A DNA stretch of 64,000 bases from Panopea generosa (GCA_029582155.1 CM055896.1:5251598-5315597); one strand, 5' to 3'; positions 12,991 to 24,987 are shown, numbered from the stretch's first letter. The notes: generated by a model from the letters alone, not told the origin. Translations and numbers: made by a program.

Positions 12991-15025
12991 CCGATCAATT
13001 AAGAAAAGATTGTATCAGTGTAAAAGGGATGTCCTATTATTTTCCAAAGTGTACAAAATGCTCACTTATTATACACTATACGAACGATTCTACTTTTGTT
13101 CCACCATATTATAACTTACTGTTTGTGCAGGTCGAACCTTGGAAACCAGCGGAACAATTCCGAGGACATAGCCCGGACGTTTTGTTACACACATCAGAAT
13201 CAAAACAATGGCACTCTGTTTTACAGTCATCAAAAGTTCCATTATCGCATTCTGAAATCATAAGTAGAATTGTTTGATATTATGATACACGACTGAATGT
13301 TGTATTTGAAAAAAAGATAAAAAAACAATTGTATGTTTATAGATAATTCAAATGTAGTTTTCTGTTACTGAACGGTTATTCACAAACAGGGATATATTAC
13401 GATTTTAGTACATTATTCCGGAATTCATACTTGTCGATGATGTCGCTAGCCTTTGCAAAGTGATATTGATAATGTCAGCATAACACTGACGCCACCATTA
13501 GTGTAAATATTTTAATATTTTATCATGATGGAGAGGGGATGGAAATTTAGAGATAAATGTATACAATACATCCATTAACGCTGATCAATGCAACTTGTAT
13601 GCACATAGATTTCGCCTTTTTACCGGTACCTTACATACAATGTAACACTACTGCCAAAACATTGAATAATACATTTTTTGTTCAACTTGGCATATATTAT
13701 TTTTTTAGTGCATATCTAAAATGACGAGTAATATTTCAATTATATCTATGAATGAACATGATGTTGGAGATAAAAAATAAGCGACAAGACACATTTGAAT
13801 TTCTCAAAAATAAACAATATTTAATTTATTTTCTTTTATACGTACTCAGTGGGGTAATGAATTTTTTTAGAATTTTTTTCTAGCCAATCTAGAGGTGTGG
13901 CTATTCTTATTAACAACAATTTTGAATTCAAAGTATATTCTGTGGAAACAGACCAAAATGGAAATAAAATTATGTTAGATACAACTTGATGTAATAAAAA
14001 AATTAAACTTATAAACATCTATGGCCCAAATAGAGATGATCCTATTTTCTATGATAACCTGAAGGAGAATATTTTAGCAACTGATTCTTTAACCATCATT
14101 GCCGGAGACTTCGCCCTGGACCCTAATATAGACTGTTTTTGAATACATTAATATAAATAATCCTAATGCTCGAAAAAGTCTTCAATATTTATTGATTGAA
14201 TGTAATTTGACAGATTGTTGGTGCAATCAACATTTAGAAGGAAAACAGTTCACATGGGTTAAAAAAACTTTCAAAAGAAAGCAAGACTTGACTTCTTTAA
14301 TCTCAACATGTCTAATGATGGATGTTGATACTGTAGATATAAAACCAGGATATAGAACTTATTCGCTTAATACTATGATTTGGAAAATTTGAAAAAGGAA
14401 AATCATATTGGAAATTCCACAATTTCACTTTTAAAAGATATAAACTACATTGATAATATAAAGAATACAATAAACTGGATAAAAATTTCAATACGCTAAA
14501 GAGACGTTTAATATTGATATAAATTATGTTCCGATTTTATATAAGCGATCAACTACTTTTAGAAGTGCTTTTATTTGATATTCGTGGAGTAACTATTTCC
14601 CATTTTATTACATCAAACGACAAGACCAAACGGAAGCAATACTTTATAATGAAATTGAAAATCTACAAAAGGAATTCATACAAAATCATAATTTAATAGA
14701 ATAATAAAAATAATAAATTGATATAAGAGAGAAAAAAAATGGGGATAAGAATAAGATCACGGGTAAAATTGGTGAAAAAAGGAGAAAATAACTAAAAGAA
14801 ATATTTTTGCAATTTAGAAAATAGGATCTTTACATCAAAATCAATATTACAACTTCAGGCATCTAATGGTCACCTTTTAAAAACACAAAATGAAATACTT
14901 AAAGAAACGATAAACTTAAATGATACTTTTTTGCATTTAAATATATCAAAATTGAATGAAATTAAGAAAACATTACTTGATGGTCCGATTAAAAAATATG
15001 TCGGATGATAAAAGCCCCGGCTTTG
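12991..15025. repeat. Tandem unit 4 (2035 bp)
   Basis: Exon 13120-13251 plus the LINE 5' half, with the unit 2 variants (GAACATGATG near 13755, GTGGGGTAATGAA near 13852). A small private change, CTGGATAAAAATT for CTGCGTAAAATT, lies near 14475. Confidence 0.9.
13120..13251 (-). CDS. EGF-like exon, tandem copy 4
   Basis: Same 44-codon eight-cysteine EGF-like module, acceptor, donor and phase 1-1 borders as the 15155-15286 copy, and identical to it by eye. It sits in repeat unit 4. The flanking intron has the variant shared with unit 2 (see 8924-10956). Confidence 0.8.
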
Positions 15026-17059
15026 CCGATCAATTAAGAAAAGATTGTATCAGTGTAAAAGGGATGTCCTATTATTTTCCAAAGTGTACAAAATGCTCAT
15101 TTATTATACACTATACGAACGATTCTATTTTTGTTCCACCATATTATAACTTACTGTTTGTGCAGGTCGAACCTTGGAAACCAGCGGAACAATTCCGAGG
15201 ACATAGCCCGGACGTTTTGTTACACACATCAGAATCAAAACAATGGCACTCTGTTTTACAGTCATCAAAAGTTCCATTATCGCATTCTGAAATCATAAGT
15301 AGAATTGTTTGATATTAGGATACACGACTGAATGTTGTATTTGAAAAAAAGATAAAAAAACAATTGTATGTTTATAGATAATTCAAATGTAGTTTTCTGT
15401 TACTGAACGGTTATTCACAAACAGGGATATATTACGATTTTAGTACATTATTCCGGAATTCATACTTGTCGATGATGTCGCTAGCCTTTGCAAAGTGATA
15501 TTGATAATGTCAGCATAACACTGACGCCACCATTAGTGCAAATATTTTAATATTTTATCATGATGGAGAGGGGATGGAAATTTAGAGATAAATGTATACA
15601 ATACATCCATTAACGCTGATCAATGCAACTTGTATGCACATAGATTTCGCCTCTTTACCGGTACCTGACATACAATGTAACACTACTGCCAAAACAATGA
15701 ATAATACATTTTTTGTTCAACTTGGCATATATTATTTTTTTAGTGCATATCTAAAATGACGAGTAATATTTCAATTATATCTATGAATGAACAGGGTGTT
15801 GGAGATAAAAAATAAGCGACAAGACACATTTGAATTTCTCAAAAATAAACAATATTTAATTTATTTTCTTTTATACGTACTCAGTGGGTTAATGATTTTT
15901 TTTTAGAATTTTTTTCTAGCCAATCTAGAGGTGTGGCTATTCTTATTAACAACAATTTTGAATTCAAAGTATATTCTGTGGAAACAGACCAAAATGGAAA
16001 TAAAATTATGTTAGATACAACTTGATGTAATAAAAAAATTAAACTTATAAACATCTATGGCCCAAATAGAGATGATCCTATTTTCTATGATAACCTGAAG
16101 GAGAATATTTTAGCAACTGATTCTTTAACCATCATTGCCGGAGACTTCGCCCTGGACCCTAATATAGACTGTTTTTGAATACATTAATATAAATAATCCT
16201 AATGCTCGAAAAAGTCTTCAATATTTATTGATTGAATGTAATTTGACAGATTGTTGGTGCAATCAACATTTAGAAGGGAAACAGTTCACATGGGTTAAAA
16301 AAACTTTCAAAAGAAAGCAAGACTTGACTTCTTTAATCTCAACATGTCTAATGATGGATGTTGATACTGCAGATATAAAACCAGGATATAGAACTTATTC
16401 GCTTAATACTATGATTTGGAAAATTTGAAAAAGGAAAATCATATTGGAAATTCCACAATTTCACTTTTAAAAGATATAAACTACATTGATAATATAAAGA
16501 ATACAATAAACTGCGTAAAATTTCAATACGCTAAAGAGACGTTTAATATTGATATAAATTATGTTCCGATTTTATATAAGCGATCAATTACTTTTAGAAG
16601 TGCTTTTATTTGATATTCGTGGAGTAACTATTTCCCATTTTATTACATGAAACGACAAGACCAAACGGAAGCAATACTTTATAATGAAATTGAAAATCTA
16701 CAAAAGGAATTCATACAAAATCATACTTTAATAGAATAATAAAAATAATAAATTGATATAAGAGAGAAAAAAATGGGGATAAGAATAAGATCACGGGTAA
16801 AATTGGTGAAAAAAGGAGAAAATAACTAAAAGAAATATTTTTGCAATTTAGAAAATAGGATCTTTACATCAAAATCAATGTTACAACTTCAGGCATCTAA
16901 TGGTCACCTTTTAAAAACACAAAATGAAATACTTAAAGAAACGATAAACTTAAATGATACTTTTTTGCATTTAAATATATCAAAATTGAATGAAATTAAG
17001 AAAACATTACTTGATGGTCCCATTAAAAAATATGTCGGATGATAAAAGTCCCGGCTTTG
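15026..17059. repeat. Tandem unit 5 (2034 bp), the only unit continuing into the rest of the LINE
   Basis: Exon 15155-15286 plus the LINE 5' half. At 17059 the sequence does not jump back to the intron joint but runs on as CGGATATACGG, encoding the reverse-transcriptase motif KSPGFDGY. This therefore marks the right end of the array. Flank and LINE variants are a third type (GTGGGTTAATGA near 15885). Confidence 0.9.
15155..15286 (-). CDS. EGF-like exon, tandem copy 5 (first in transcript order)
   Basis: 44 codons, acceptor GATTTCAG, donor AACA|GTAAGT, phase 1-1. It reads CDNGTFDDCKTECHCFDSDV, then cysteines in CNKTSGLCPRNCSAGFQGSTC, giving eight cysteines in all. By eye the 132 bp exon is identical to the other four array copies. 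It lies inside the fifth 2.03 kb repeat unit. Splice signals are intact, so it can be used, though transcript evidence is needed. Confidence 0.8.
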
Positions 17060-19350
17060 ACGGATATACGGTTGAATTTTACAAATTCATTTAGATAGAC
17101 CTAGGACATTTTTTTACTTATTGCTATAAATGAGGAATATACTAAGGGAGAAGTTTCAGTTTTACAAACGCAAGGGGTCATTACATGTTTACCGAAAGGG
17201 AACAAAGATAAATCGGTTTTAAAATATTGGCGAACAATTTCACTTTTAAATGTTTCTTACAAGTTAGCATCTTGATGTATTGCAAAAAGAATGAAAGATA
17301 TTTTACCATTTATTATTAATGAGGATCAGATAGGATTTTTATCAGGTCGAAATATTGGCAAAAAAAATCGATTTTTGTATGATCTAATGTTTTATTAAGA
17401 AACGAATCATATACCAGGCATGTTACTACTAACTGACTTTGAGAAAGCATTAGACTCAGTAGCCTAGGCTTTTATTTTTGCAGTTCTTAAAAATATAAAA
17501 ATATAGAATCATGTGTAATAGCCTTGGACACTAGTCAGAGTAGTTATACTTACAGAGAGGCTATATAGACCCATTATCCCCATAAAAATTAATTTAATGT
17601 GCAGATATCATAGCTGTTCTAATCAGAAATAACCCTAATATAAAAGGTATACAGATTGGCAATATAAACTATTTAATTTCACTATATGCCGATGATACAA
17701 CACTCATGCTTGATGGTTCAGAAAAAATCACTTGTTAACACACTTCAAACATTAAAATTCTTTGCTGAAATCTCCGGCCTTAATACCAATGTTGATAAAA
17801 CAGGATAGGCTCAATCAAAAAAGTAATATTAAGTTATGTGAACAATATACTATTTCTTGGGACAATGAATTTATTATCCTTGATATTCGATTTTCAGTAG
17901 ATCTAGACAAAATGGTTAATATGAAGTTTGATGATAAAATACATGATATAAAACAGCTTTTATCCATTGGTCAAAACGAGTATTGACACCAGTTGGTAAA
18001 ATAACAATCTTAAAAAGTTTAGCCATATCAAAAATTAATCATCTTATCTTAGCTCTACCAAAGCCTAACTTATATAAAATTAAAGAGATTAAAAGTTTAT
18101 TTTTAAAATTTATTTGGGATGGTAAACCAGACAAGGTGAAAAAAAATACTCTTTACAACTTTTACATAAAAGGGGGCCTCAAAATGATTGATATAGACCT
18201 TTTTATTAACTCATAAAAACTGATATGGACAAGACGCCTTTTAAACTGAAATAAAAAATATCTAGATATATTTAATTCAATGTACCCATTCATGTCAAAT
18301 GTCGGCATATATTGCCCTGATTTTATTAGTAGACACATAAACAGAATACATAATACCTTCTGGAAAGATATTTTTAGAAGTTTTCAAACATATATTCAAA
18401 CTTACTTCTAAAGCCTGCAAATTGGGGTACATTTAAAAAAATCTAATTTGGCTAGATCCGAACATTAAGGTCTGAGGTACAAGTATATTTTATAATCATT
18501 TGGTTATCTAAGGATGTTTTATTGATAAATGATATAATGAATACAAATGGTTATTTCTACTCAATGATTGATTTTATCAATAGGTAAACATAATTACAAA
18601 ATTCATAGAATATGAAGGATTGCTAGCATCTGTAAAAAGGTACTTGTCTAAACGTTTAATTGTTCATTTAGCTAGTAATGGAGGGGCACCTACATGCCCT
18701 TTATCAATATCAATGATTATGAAAGATACAAAAGGATGTTGAGTAATCTACCAATCTTGTATACAAGAAAATATAATCCCTCAATCCGCTGCTAAATGGG
18801 AAAATGAATTGGATATAAAAACCAGTTTGGTTGAAACATAATTTTACTGCCTTCCATTTAACATAACACATGACACAAATTTACAATGGTTTCAGTACAG
18901 AATAAACAACCAAATATTAGGAACCAATTCTCTTTTTAAAAAATAAAAATTAATGACTCTGATATTTGCAGTTTATGCAACAGAGAAATAGAAACAATTT
19001 AACTTTTTTTATCGCATGTTACACTTATGAACAATTTATCTCGTGTATGATGAACCATATTCACGAAAAATGTATAGGTATTAATTTAAAATAGACAAAT
19101 ACAGACATTATGTTCGGAAATAAAAAGTTTGATAAAGTCTTAAATAAAATAATATTGATTGCAATGTAATTTATTTACAATCAGAAACTTAAAATAGTTT
19201 AACCTACACTTTAACAACTTAAAAAAACATATTATAAATCTATATAATACAGAACGGTATCTTGCAAAATAAATTGTAAAAGACACACTATTGATTTGGA
19301 ATTATTATAAGCCACTAATGTCTTGATACAAATTTGAAACATTTTACATG
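15756..19350 (+). mobile_element. L1-like LINE, near full length but dead
   Basis: The endonuclease start at 15756 leads through the unit 5 part into reverse transcriptase from 17040: DDKSPGFDGYTVEFYK, then ISLLNVSYKLAS, DQIGFLSGRNIG, LLTDFEKALDS and ISLYADDTTLMLDGSE (catalytic YADD, near 17680). The C-terminal stretch at 17983-18216 has TPVGKITILKSLAISKINHL and KFIWDGKPDK, typical of L1-clade ORF2. Many stops and frameshifts show it is inactive. The 3' end is not sharply defined; I place it near 19350. Confidence 0.8.
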
Positions 19351-21000
19351 TTTCTCTTTCAATTTTAATTTAGACACAGTTGTTTAATAACAAATACATT
19401 TATATTTTGTAGACATTTAATTATATCAGTCCCCATCCCCTCCCCAGAGTGATTTTATATTTTCCTTTTTTTCATTTCTCCAATCATTATAATATTTAAC
19501 TGCTCATTATCAAGACAAGACCTGTAAGAAGAATAAGTATACCTCAATAAAACGTTACTTTCTTTTTCCAAAAAGTCAGAGAAAAAATCAATTGGATTGT
19601 TTTTATGCACTTATCTATCATCAATAAATGAAGTCCAACACTCAATTTAACATGTATTGGTGCTTTACAGTTTATACATTATAATAAGTGCAAAGCGTTT
19701 TGATAACATAACGAGGTTGGCTCTTATCAATGTTTGTTAGACTGGATGAATACTTATTAAGGACTTGCATGTGAAATTTTTCACTTTTTAGGTTGTGTAG
19801 TATTTGCTCAGGAGTTGACAAAGCTTAAGCTTACATATTTATTGTTTCATAATATCTCTTATACAAATGATTTACCTGCCAGATGTTTAATGATATTCCA
19901 CTATATAACTAAATATTTTATATTAAATTGTGAAAAATGATTTCAATTCCATGTATTAAATTCTGTACGTCTACAAATGCATATATGTACACGTTGTCTT
20001 AATGTTGTCTTAATGTTGTCCTGATATCAGTGAGATTCCACTTCACTAGCTTATTAAACAAACTATAAAAAGCAAATGCATAATCGTTGACACTTTACAA
20101 CACTTTTGTGTTTAATTTCCAGAAGTTATATTAAACACATACACAATATTCACATATTAAAACATTAGGATTTACCAATGCAATTCTTAAGAAGTTCTTC
20201 TGCAAAGTAGCTTCATAGCTTCATATTTACAGTTTATCAAAGCGGTACATTTAGACATATAAACAAAAATTTATGATAGCTTAACCAATAAAAGAAATGA
20301 GATTGCATCAATTAAAATAGAAGAAGAACCAGTAATAATACTATTTTGTGTCGTATTAGCTGGGTTTTTTAACGAAAGAAAAATTTAACAAAGACGCTTG
20401 TGGAGCTTCAGATGAAAACACGGATCGATATTTTACATCTGCTTTAAAACATATGCGAAAAACAATAAAGAAATAATTACTTTTAGGAATTATAAAGCTT
20501 GCTAGTCTCAATTATTTGTGTACAGCATCAAAAAAAGTGTTATTTTCTTTAAATGGCAAGCAAAGAGTCTGTAAATACTATTAAACAGTTCTTCACATCT
20601 GTCTATGGATAAATGATAGTTAAAAACCGCAATAATTTGATGTGCTCAAGTTTTTGTAATGTGAAAAATAAAACACCTATTTCAGATGAAATTAACAGTC
20701 GTGTTCTCCGCGAAATTGCTAATGACTTATTTAAGCCTCTTTTTAAGCTTTTTGATAAAAATCCCGACGCTTTGAAAGAAGCAATAATGTGCTTGATTAA
20801 TGCAGCTCTCTGAAGTATCCAACCACATTAATATGGAGCTTGTGTTCCAACATCATATATTACTAACACAGCAAGCAGGACTTTATATATATATATATAT
20901 TATTCGACTACATTTTTGTACATGCTATATCCACTAAATCTAAACCTAAACTTTAATGAATTCAATTAACACATATGCACGCTTCTAAACATAGTTCAAA
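19351..21000. other. Intron, no recognised gene; short unassigned open frame at 20613-20813
   Basis: AT-rich. A 66-codon plus-strand frame (20613-20813; contains ISDEINSRVLREIANDLFKP) has somewhat protein-like composition and may be a relic of a transposon or exon, but I recognise no family and see no convincing splice borders. A short (TA)n run is at about 20887-20904. Confidence 0.35.
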
Positions 21001-21240
21001 CAAGCCTACCATCTTAGATCTTAACAATTCTGCCTCTCCCATCCAAAACAGTTCCTACTCAAAACCCAACTAACTTCGTCTGCATCCCCCGACTTAACTC
21101 ACTGGCTTCCAGATCTAAACTGGAAGCCAGTGGGTTAAGTCCAAAACTCAAACTCAAACTATCTGCCTCTTCCGTCCGAACTTAACTGCTGGCCTTCTAA
21201 ATCTAAACTGTCCCATTTCAAAACTGAAACTGTTAGCCTT
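21000..21240. repeat. Degenerate internal repeat with near-perfect stem-loop
   Basis: The arms 21091-21111 and 21121-21141 are reverse complements over 21 bp with a single T-G wobble and a 9-base loop (GATCTAAAC). Around it, similar phrases recur (CTGCCTCT-CC, ACTTAACT, CTGGC-TTC, ATCTAAACTG near 21165-21210), so the hairpin sits in a small family of diverged repeats. Confidence 0.7.
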
Positions 21241-22294
21241 TTATAAAAAAACTAGCCGCTAAAATGACATGAAAGTGACAGCTAGTTCATATACAAGTCG
21301 CGTTTCTCATGTTCATACTGGACAGATGTTCGCTATACAAATTTGATACATGTTACACTAACGACAACCTATTATTTATCAGAAGTTCACACCAAGCTTG
21401 AACTTACTGTATACGAATTACCATTTACTAAAATAGTAAAAATGGAAATCAAAATATACACATATACCATGTTATGCGAGAATGTCATTTTATTTTACCA
21501 TAAAATTACTATAGGGTAATATATCATCAATTACATTATATTATATTGTGCGTAGAATGTATATACATGGCTACTTACATAATATGACAAAAATGAGGTA
21601 ATGAAGCGTTTCCTTTTACTAATTTTAGTTACAATTAGCACATTTGACCGCTATTGACTAATGTAATCTCTAACGTAATGTATCGTCAGAAAATATGACA
21701 ATTTTATAACAGTATATGATATTCAATGAATAAGCGAGAGATCCAACGAAGAAAAAGGGGAAGCGACGAAATCGTCCGCTGACTACTCTTTGAAAAAGAG
21801 ACCCAGTTGCAAAATATATATATAGTATTCTCGGAAATCATATTAATGTCAGCTTAGCACAAAAGGTTGTAGAAGCTCACACTGCAATAGTAGTGGCCGC
21901 AAACCGCTATTGCAAGAGGCACAAGAGGTGTGGGATGAAAAAATAGGTCATGGCTAAAGTTTCAATCCCAAGTGAAATTGTTTTCCGCGAAAGCAAAGTT
22001 GGGAGCACGCAGGACTCATATTTATAGTATAATCCGAGCGTTCGTTACTAGTTTATTGATATCAACATTTAGATTAAAAGACACAATGTGTGGATGACAC
22101 AAGATATGTTCTACGCAAGGTTAAAATATCGATAATCTAATTTCAAAGAACAAAGTGACAATGTAATTGAGAATGTTTACGAATTTATAGACTTCTCCTT
22201 CCTACAGTCATATTGAAAACGATATTTAATAATTATTTGTATTTATATATGGAGATGAAAATAAAAAAGAGTGAAACTGTATGACATAACTTAC

Positions 22295-22432
22295 CTTTGT
22301 TGCAAGCATTTCCTTGCCACCCAGGAAAGCAACTTATAGACTGACATGTACCATTGTACATGCCACAAGAAAGTCCATCCTTACAATGACACTTGCGTGA
22401 ACAGTTTACTCCAAACGTTCCAACTGGACAGG
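22295..22432 (-). CDS. Exon 7: EGF-like repeat
   Basis: 46 codons, acceptor CATTTCAG, donor AAAG|GTAAGT, phase 1-1. It starts CPVGTFGVNCSRKCHCKDG and carries eight cysteines in the C-x6-C-x3-C-x-C arrangement typical of laminin-type/MEGF10-like EGF modules, ending PGWQGNACNKG. The NGT sequon suggests an extracellular setting. In the model the next exon downstream is the first of the five amplified EGF exons, about 7 kb away across the L1-like LINE. Confidence 0.85.
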
Positions 22433-22457
22433 CTGAAATGCATGTTCTTGAATAATT

Positions 22458-22580
22458 ATATTACTACTACTACTACTAATAATAATAATAATAACGATAA
22501 TAACGATAATAATATAATAATAGTAATAATAATGACAAAAAAAACACATAGAAATAATAATAATTATAAAAATAATAATA
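22458..22580. repeat. AAT/ACT trinucleotide microsatellite
   Basis: Runs of TACTAC, then AATAATAAT interrupted by AACGATAAT, then AATAGTAATAATAATG. Immediately followed by the SINE at 22582, a common SINE-adjacent pattern. It lies just upstream of exon 7 in gene orientation. Confidence 0.85.
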
Positions 22581-22581
22581 A

Positions 22582-22764
22582 GGGTCCTCTGTGGCCGAGT
22601 GGCCCAAGGTGCCGTGCTAAGAGCACTTATCTAATCTCACCGCTAAGGTCGTAGGTTTGAGTCTCGTCCTCTTTAAACAACTTTATGTGAGGAAGCTACC
22701 TACAGCAGTCAACATAGATTCATTCTGAGGTCTTCCTCCAACAATTACACACATGAGACAGATA
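22582..22764 (+). mobile_element. tRNA-derived SINE
   Basis: GGGTCCTCTGTGGCCGAGTG (A box) and GGTCGTAGGTTTGAGTC (B box) give a tRNA-Leu/Ser-like head, followed by a short body. It is related in its first 20 bases to the SINE at 4669. It separates two AAT microsatellites (22458-22580 and 22774-22840). Confidence 0.75.
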
Positions 22765-22773
22765 AATTAAACT

Positions 22774-22840
22774 GAATAATAATGATAATAATAATAATAA
22801 TGAAAATGATAATAATAATGATGAATTTAGTAATAATATT
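22774..22840. repeat. AAT microsatellite
   Basis: Interrupted (AAT)n/(ATG) tract following the 22582 SINE; probably its A-rich tail expanded. Confidence 0.8.
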
Positions 22841-22868
22841 AACAAAATAGAGAGGAAGAGAGACGTAC

Positions 22869-22931
22869 TTATGTTGCACGCAGGTCCCTGCCAGCCTGGT
22901 TTACACACTTGAGTATTACACGTTCCTAATT
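22869..22931 (-). CDS. Exon 6 (tentative): C-terminal half of an EGF-like domain
   Basis: Translation gives GTCNTQVCKPGWQGPACN, the last four cysteines of an EGF-like module, then donor ATAA|GTACGT in phase 1. The same half-motif occurs in exon 7 (CFPGWQGNACNKG). The acceptor is uncertain: AATTAG at about 22932 is the only nearby one giving phase 1. A stop lies in the same frame further upstream (near 22975), so a full-length EGF exon is excluded here. The first half of the domain was not found between here and exon 5. Confidence 0.5.
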
Positions 22932-23499
22932 TTGTCTCACTTGACCACTTAATACGGAATTTGAGTACTTTTTATATTATGTTTTCTAGAAGTTTATGAT
23001 TTAAATGTCCGATAGCTATTTTTCGATATAACCAGATTTATGTTATGTTTTGAATAAATTGGAGGTATTTATTCAGACAAGAATTAGGCGAATTTAATTT
23101 CTTATCCACAGTATTGAGAGTGTTTATTAGGATAGAGGCTGACGAATCTGGGAACGTATTTTGAGATGTTTATATTGTGTTTATAATGAAGTATAGAAAA
23201 TCGGGATTTTGAAGTGAATTAACTTGTGTTTAGTTTATTCTGTGTTTTTGCAAGGCAAATAGATACAGAATTTGTCCGTCAATTTTTATATTGTATAATG
23301 TGGAAATATATAGAGATGTATATGCTACCACGATATTTAATAGACGATGCGCTGGTATTGAATATTGATAAAACTACCATGAGCTGGGATAGATGGTAAG
23401 AAATGAATGAATGTACTGTTATGCTATATTATGAAACTACCATGCAATAGAGAGATGGTAAGTGATAAACGTAATACTATTACATATTGAGTAAATAGT

Positions 23500-24230
23500 A
23501 AATCTAGGTTTATTTATATATATGTAGCCGTTTATTGACGTATATGCGACGTAGGAAGTTACCGACGTAACAGGAGTCAGGCGGTGATAGTACCGTCATA
23601 GGACGCGCAACCCAAATAATCGACATATGGACGACTAGACAATCCTGACGTCACATTGGAATCGGCAAAAGGCGACGAAGGAAGTGGACCCTGTGGATAC
23701 ATCCATCGCCTTAGCGGTCGATTGGAGATATACCTACGCATCCGGTTGTGGGCGTAGTGTTTTAATTAGTATAAATCTTATTTTAAATCATTCATTAACG
23801 TTGCAGAGCAGTTTGCATCGCGACATCAGTAATATACTAGTATGTAGCAGTTTGTATCGCGACATCAGTAATACACTAGTGAGTAGTAGTTTGTATCGCG
23901 ACATCAATTAGAAAAAGTTGATTTAAGTGAACAGTGCTAGCATAATTATAGCTCAGAACATAATTAGACTGGTATTTTTTTCATGTTGAGTAAATCTTAG
24001 TGATTTGTATATATCCTATAATTATATATTCATATATTTGTTTATGTAAAGCTATAGTTTATTCTACCTTAGTGAGTTGTCGGCCCGTGGTCAATTTTGC
24101 TAAACAAGACTGTGCAAAAATTGAGCCAGACCAGAATATCGGCTCTTTTGTAGCACAGACGTTTAGCAGCGTTCACAACGGTCACAGCAGATACTAAAGT
24201 TAACATGCAGACTGTTACTGCTACTGAATA
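23500..24230. repeat. GC-richer block with a triplicated 40-odd bp motif, possible LTR-like relic
   Basis: Between 23521 and 24200 the base composition rises above the surrounding intron. From about 23804 to 23910 a motif TTTG(C/T)ATCGCGACATCA occurs three times. The start TGTAGCCGTTTATTGACG could be the TG end of an LTR, but I find no matching CA end with target-site duplication and no internal coding region. Confidence 0.35.
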
Positions 24231-24792
24231 GAATATGTGTAACTTTCATATACACATTCAGTTTTTTTAAACATCACTTTTGATACACTTAATCGATTAA
24301 TTTATTAAGAAAAATCACAAATTTATTGACTTCTTTCCAACAATACCTTATTTATATATACCGAGTTTCATAAGTTCAGATATTCATGTTTAAGTTCATC
24401 GGAGACGAATTTGTACCTTAAGTATATAAACCAGTTTAACAAACAGTTCACGGACATAAGTAACCTTACATTTATATATTAATATAAAACGAGTAAGAGG
24501 TCAACCTTTATCTGATTTCATTAGTACTATCATAGGTGTAGATCATGACATATTGCTTAATATGTTAATGTACATGTACATATTAAACGTAATATTATTT
24601 GTAACAACTGTAGATTTATTAAATACGCTTACTTGATAAAAGTTTTAGATAATTGTATTATTTGCCTATTCACAGTAATCAAATGCGGTTTAAAGATTAA
24701 AACACAAGTCGAATTTCCCATGATTAAAATAAATTAATAATAATGCAAATGCATTGTTTTAACAGTTGATATGTATATGAATATAACTATAC

Positions 24793-24987
24793 CTTTTTCT
24801 ATCATGTTCACTTCACACAATGTTAGGAATCCAGTTTTCGTGATAGTAATATATTGTGACCATACACCTCCAATATACATGGTGAAAACATAGCCGGTTC
24901 CGATTCCGCTAAATGATGCAGGTGCCAGATTATTAGTTGTGTTACTAACGTAAAGCGAAAACCCTGTCAACTGCCCATAATCTGTTG
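24793..24987 (-). CDS. Exon 5: C-terminal half of F5/8C/F-lectin-like domain 2
   Basis: 65 codons between acceptor ATTTTCAG and donor AAAG|GTATAG, phase 1-1. It reads DYGQLTGFSLYVSNTTNN near the start and ends GFLTLCEVNMIEKG, parallel to the end of exon 3 (PLTLCEVEVLVKG). It completes the second discoidin-like domain begun in exon 4. The 5.4 kb intron between them holds a decayed minus-strand LINE. Confidence 0.8.

Noticed and set aside
6890..17059. CRISPR-like or prokaryotic repeat array
   Set aside because: Units are 2 kb, contain a spliced eukaryotic exon and a LINE, and have no short spacer pattern.
17983..18216. Open frame taken alone as a host protein
   Set aside because: KITILKSLAISKINHL and KFIWDGKPDK are C-terminal L1 ORF2 motifs, in line with the RT upstream.
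22346..22654. 102-codon plus-strand frame
   Set aside because: It is antisense to EGF exon 7, then runs through the AAT microsatellite and the SINE head.
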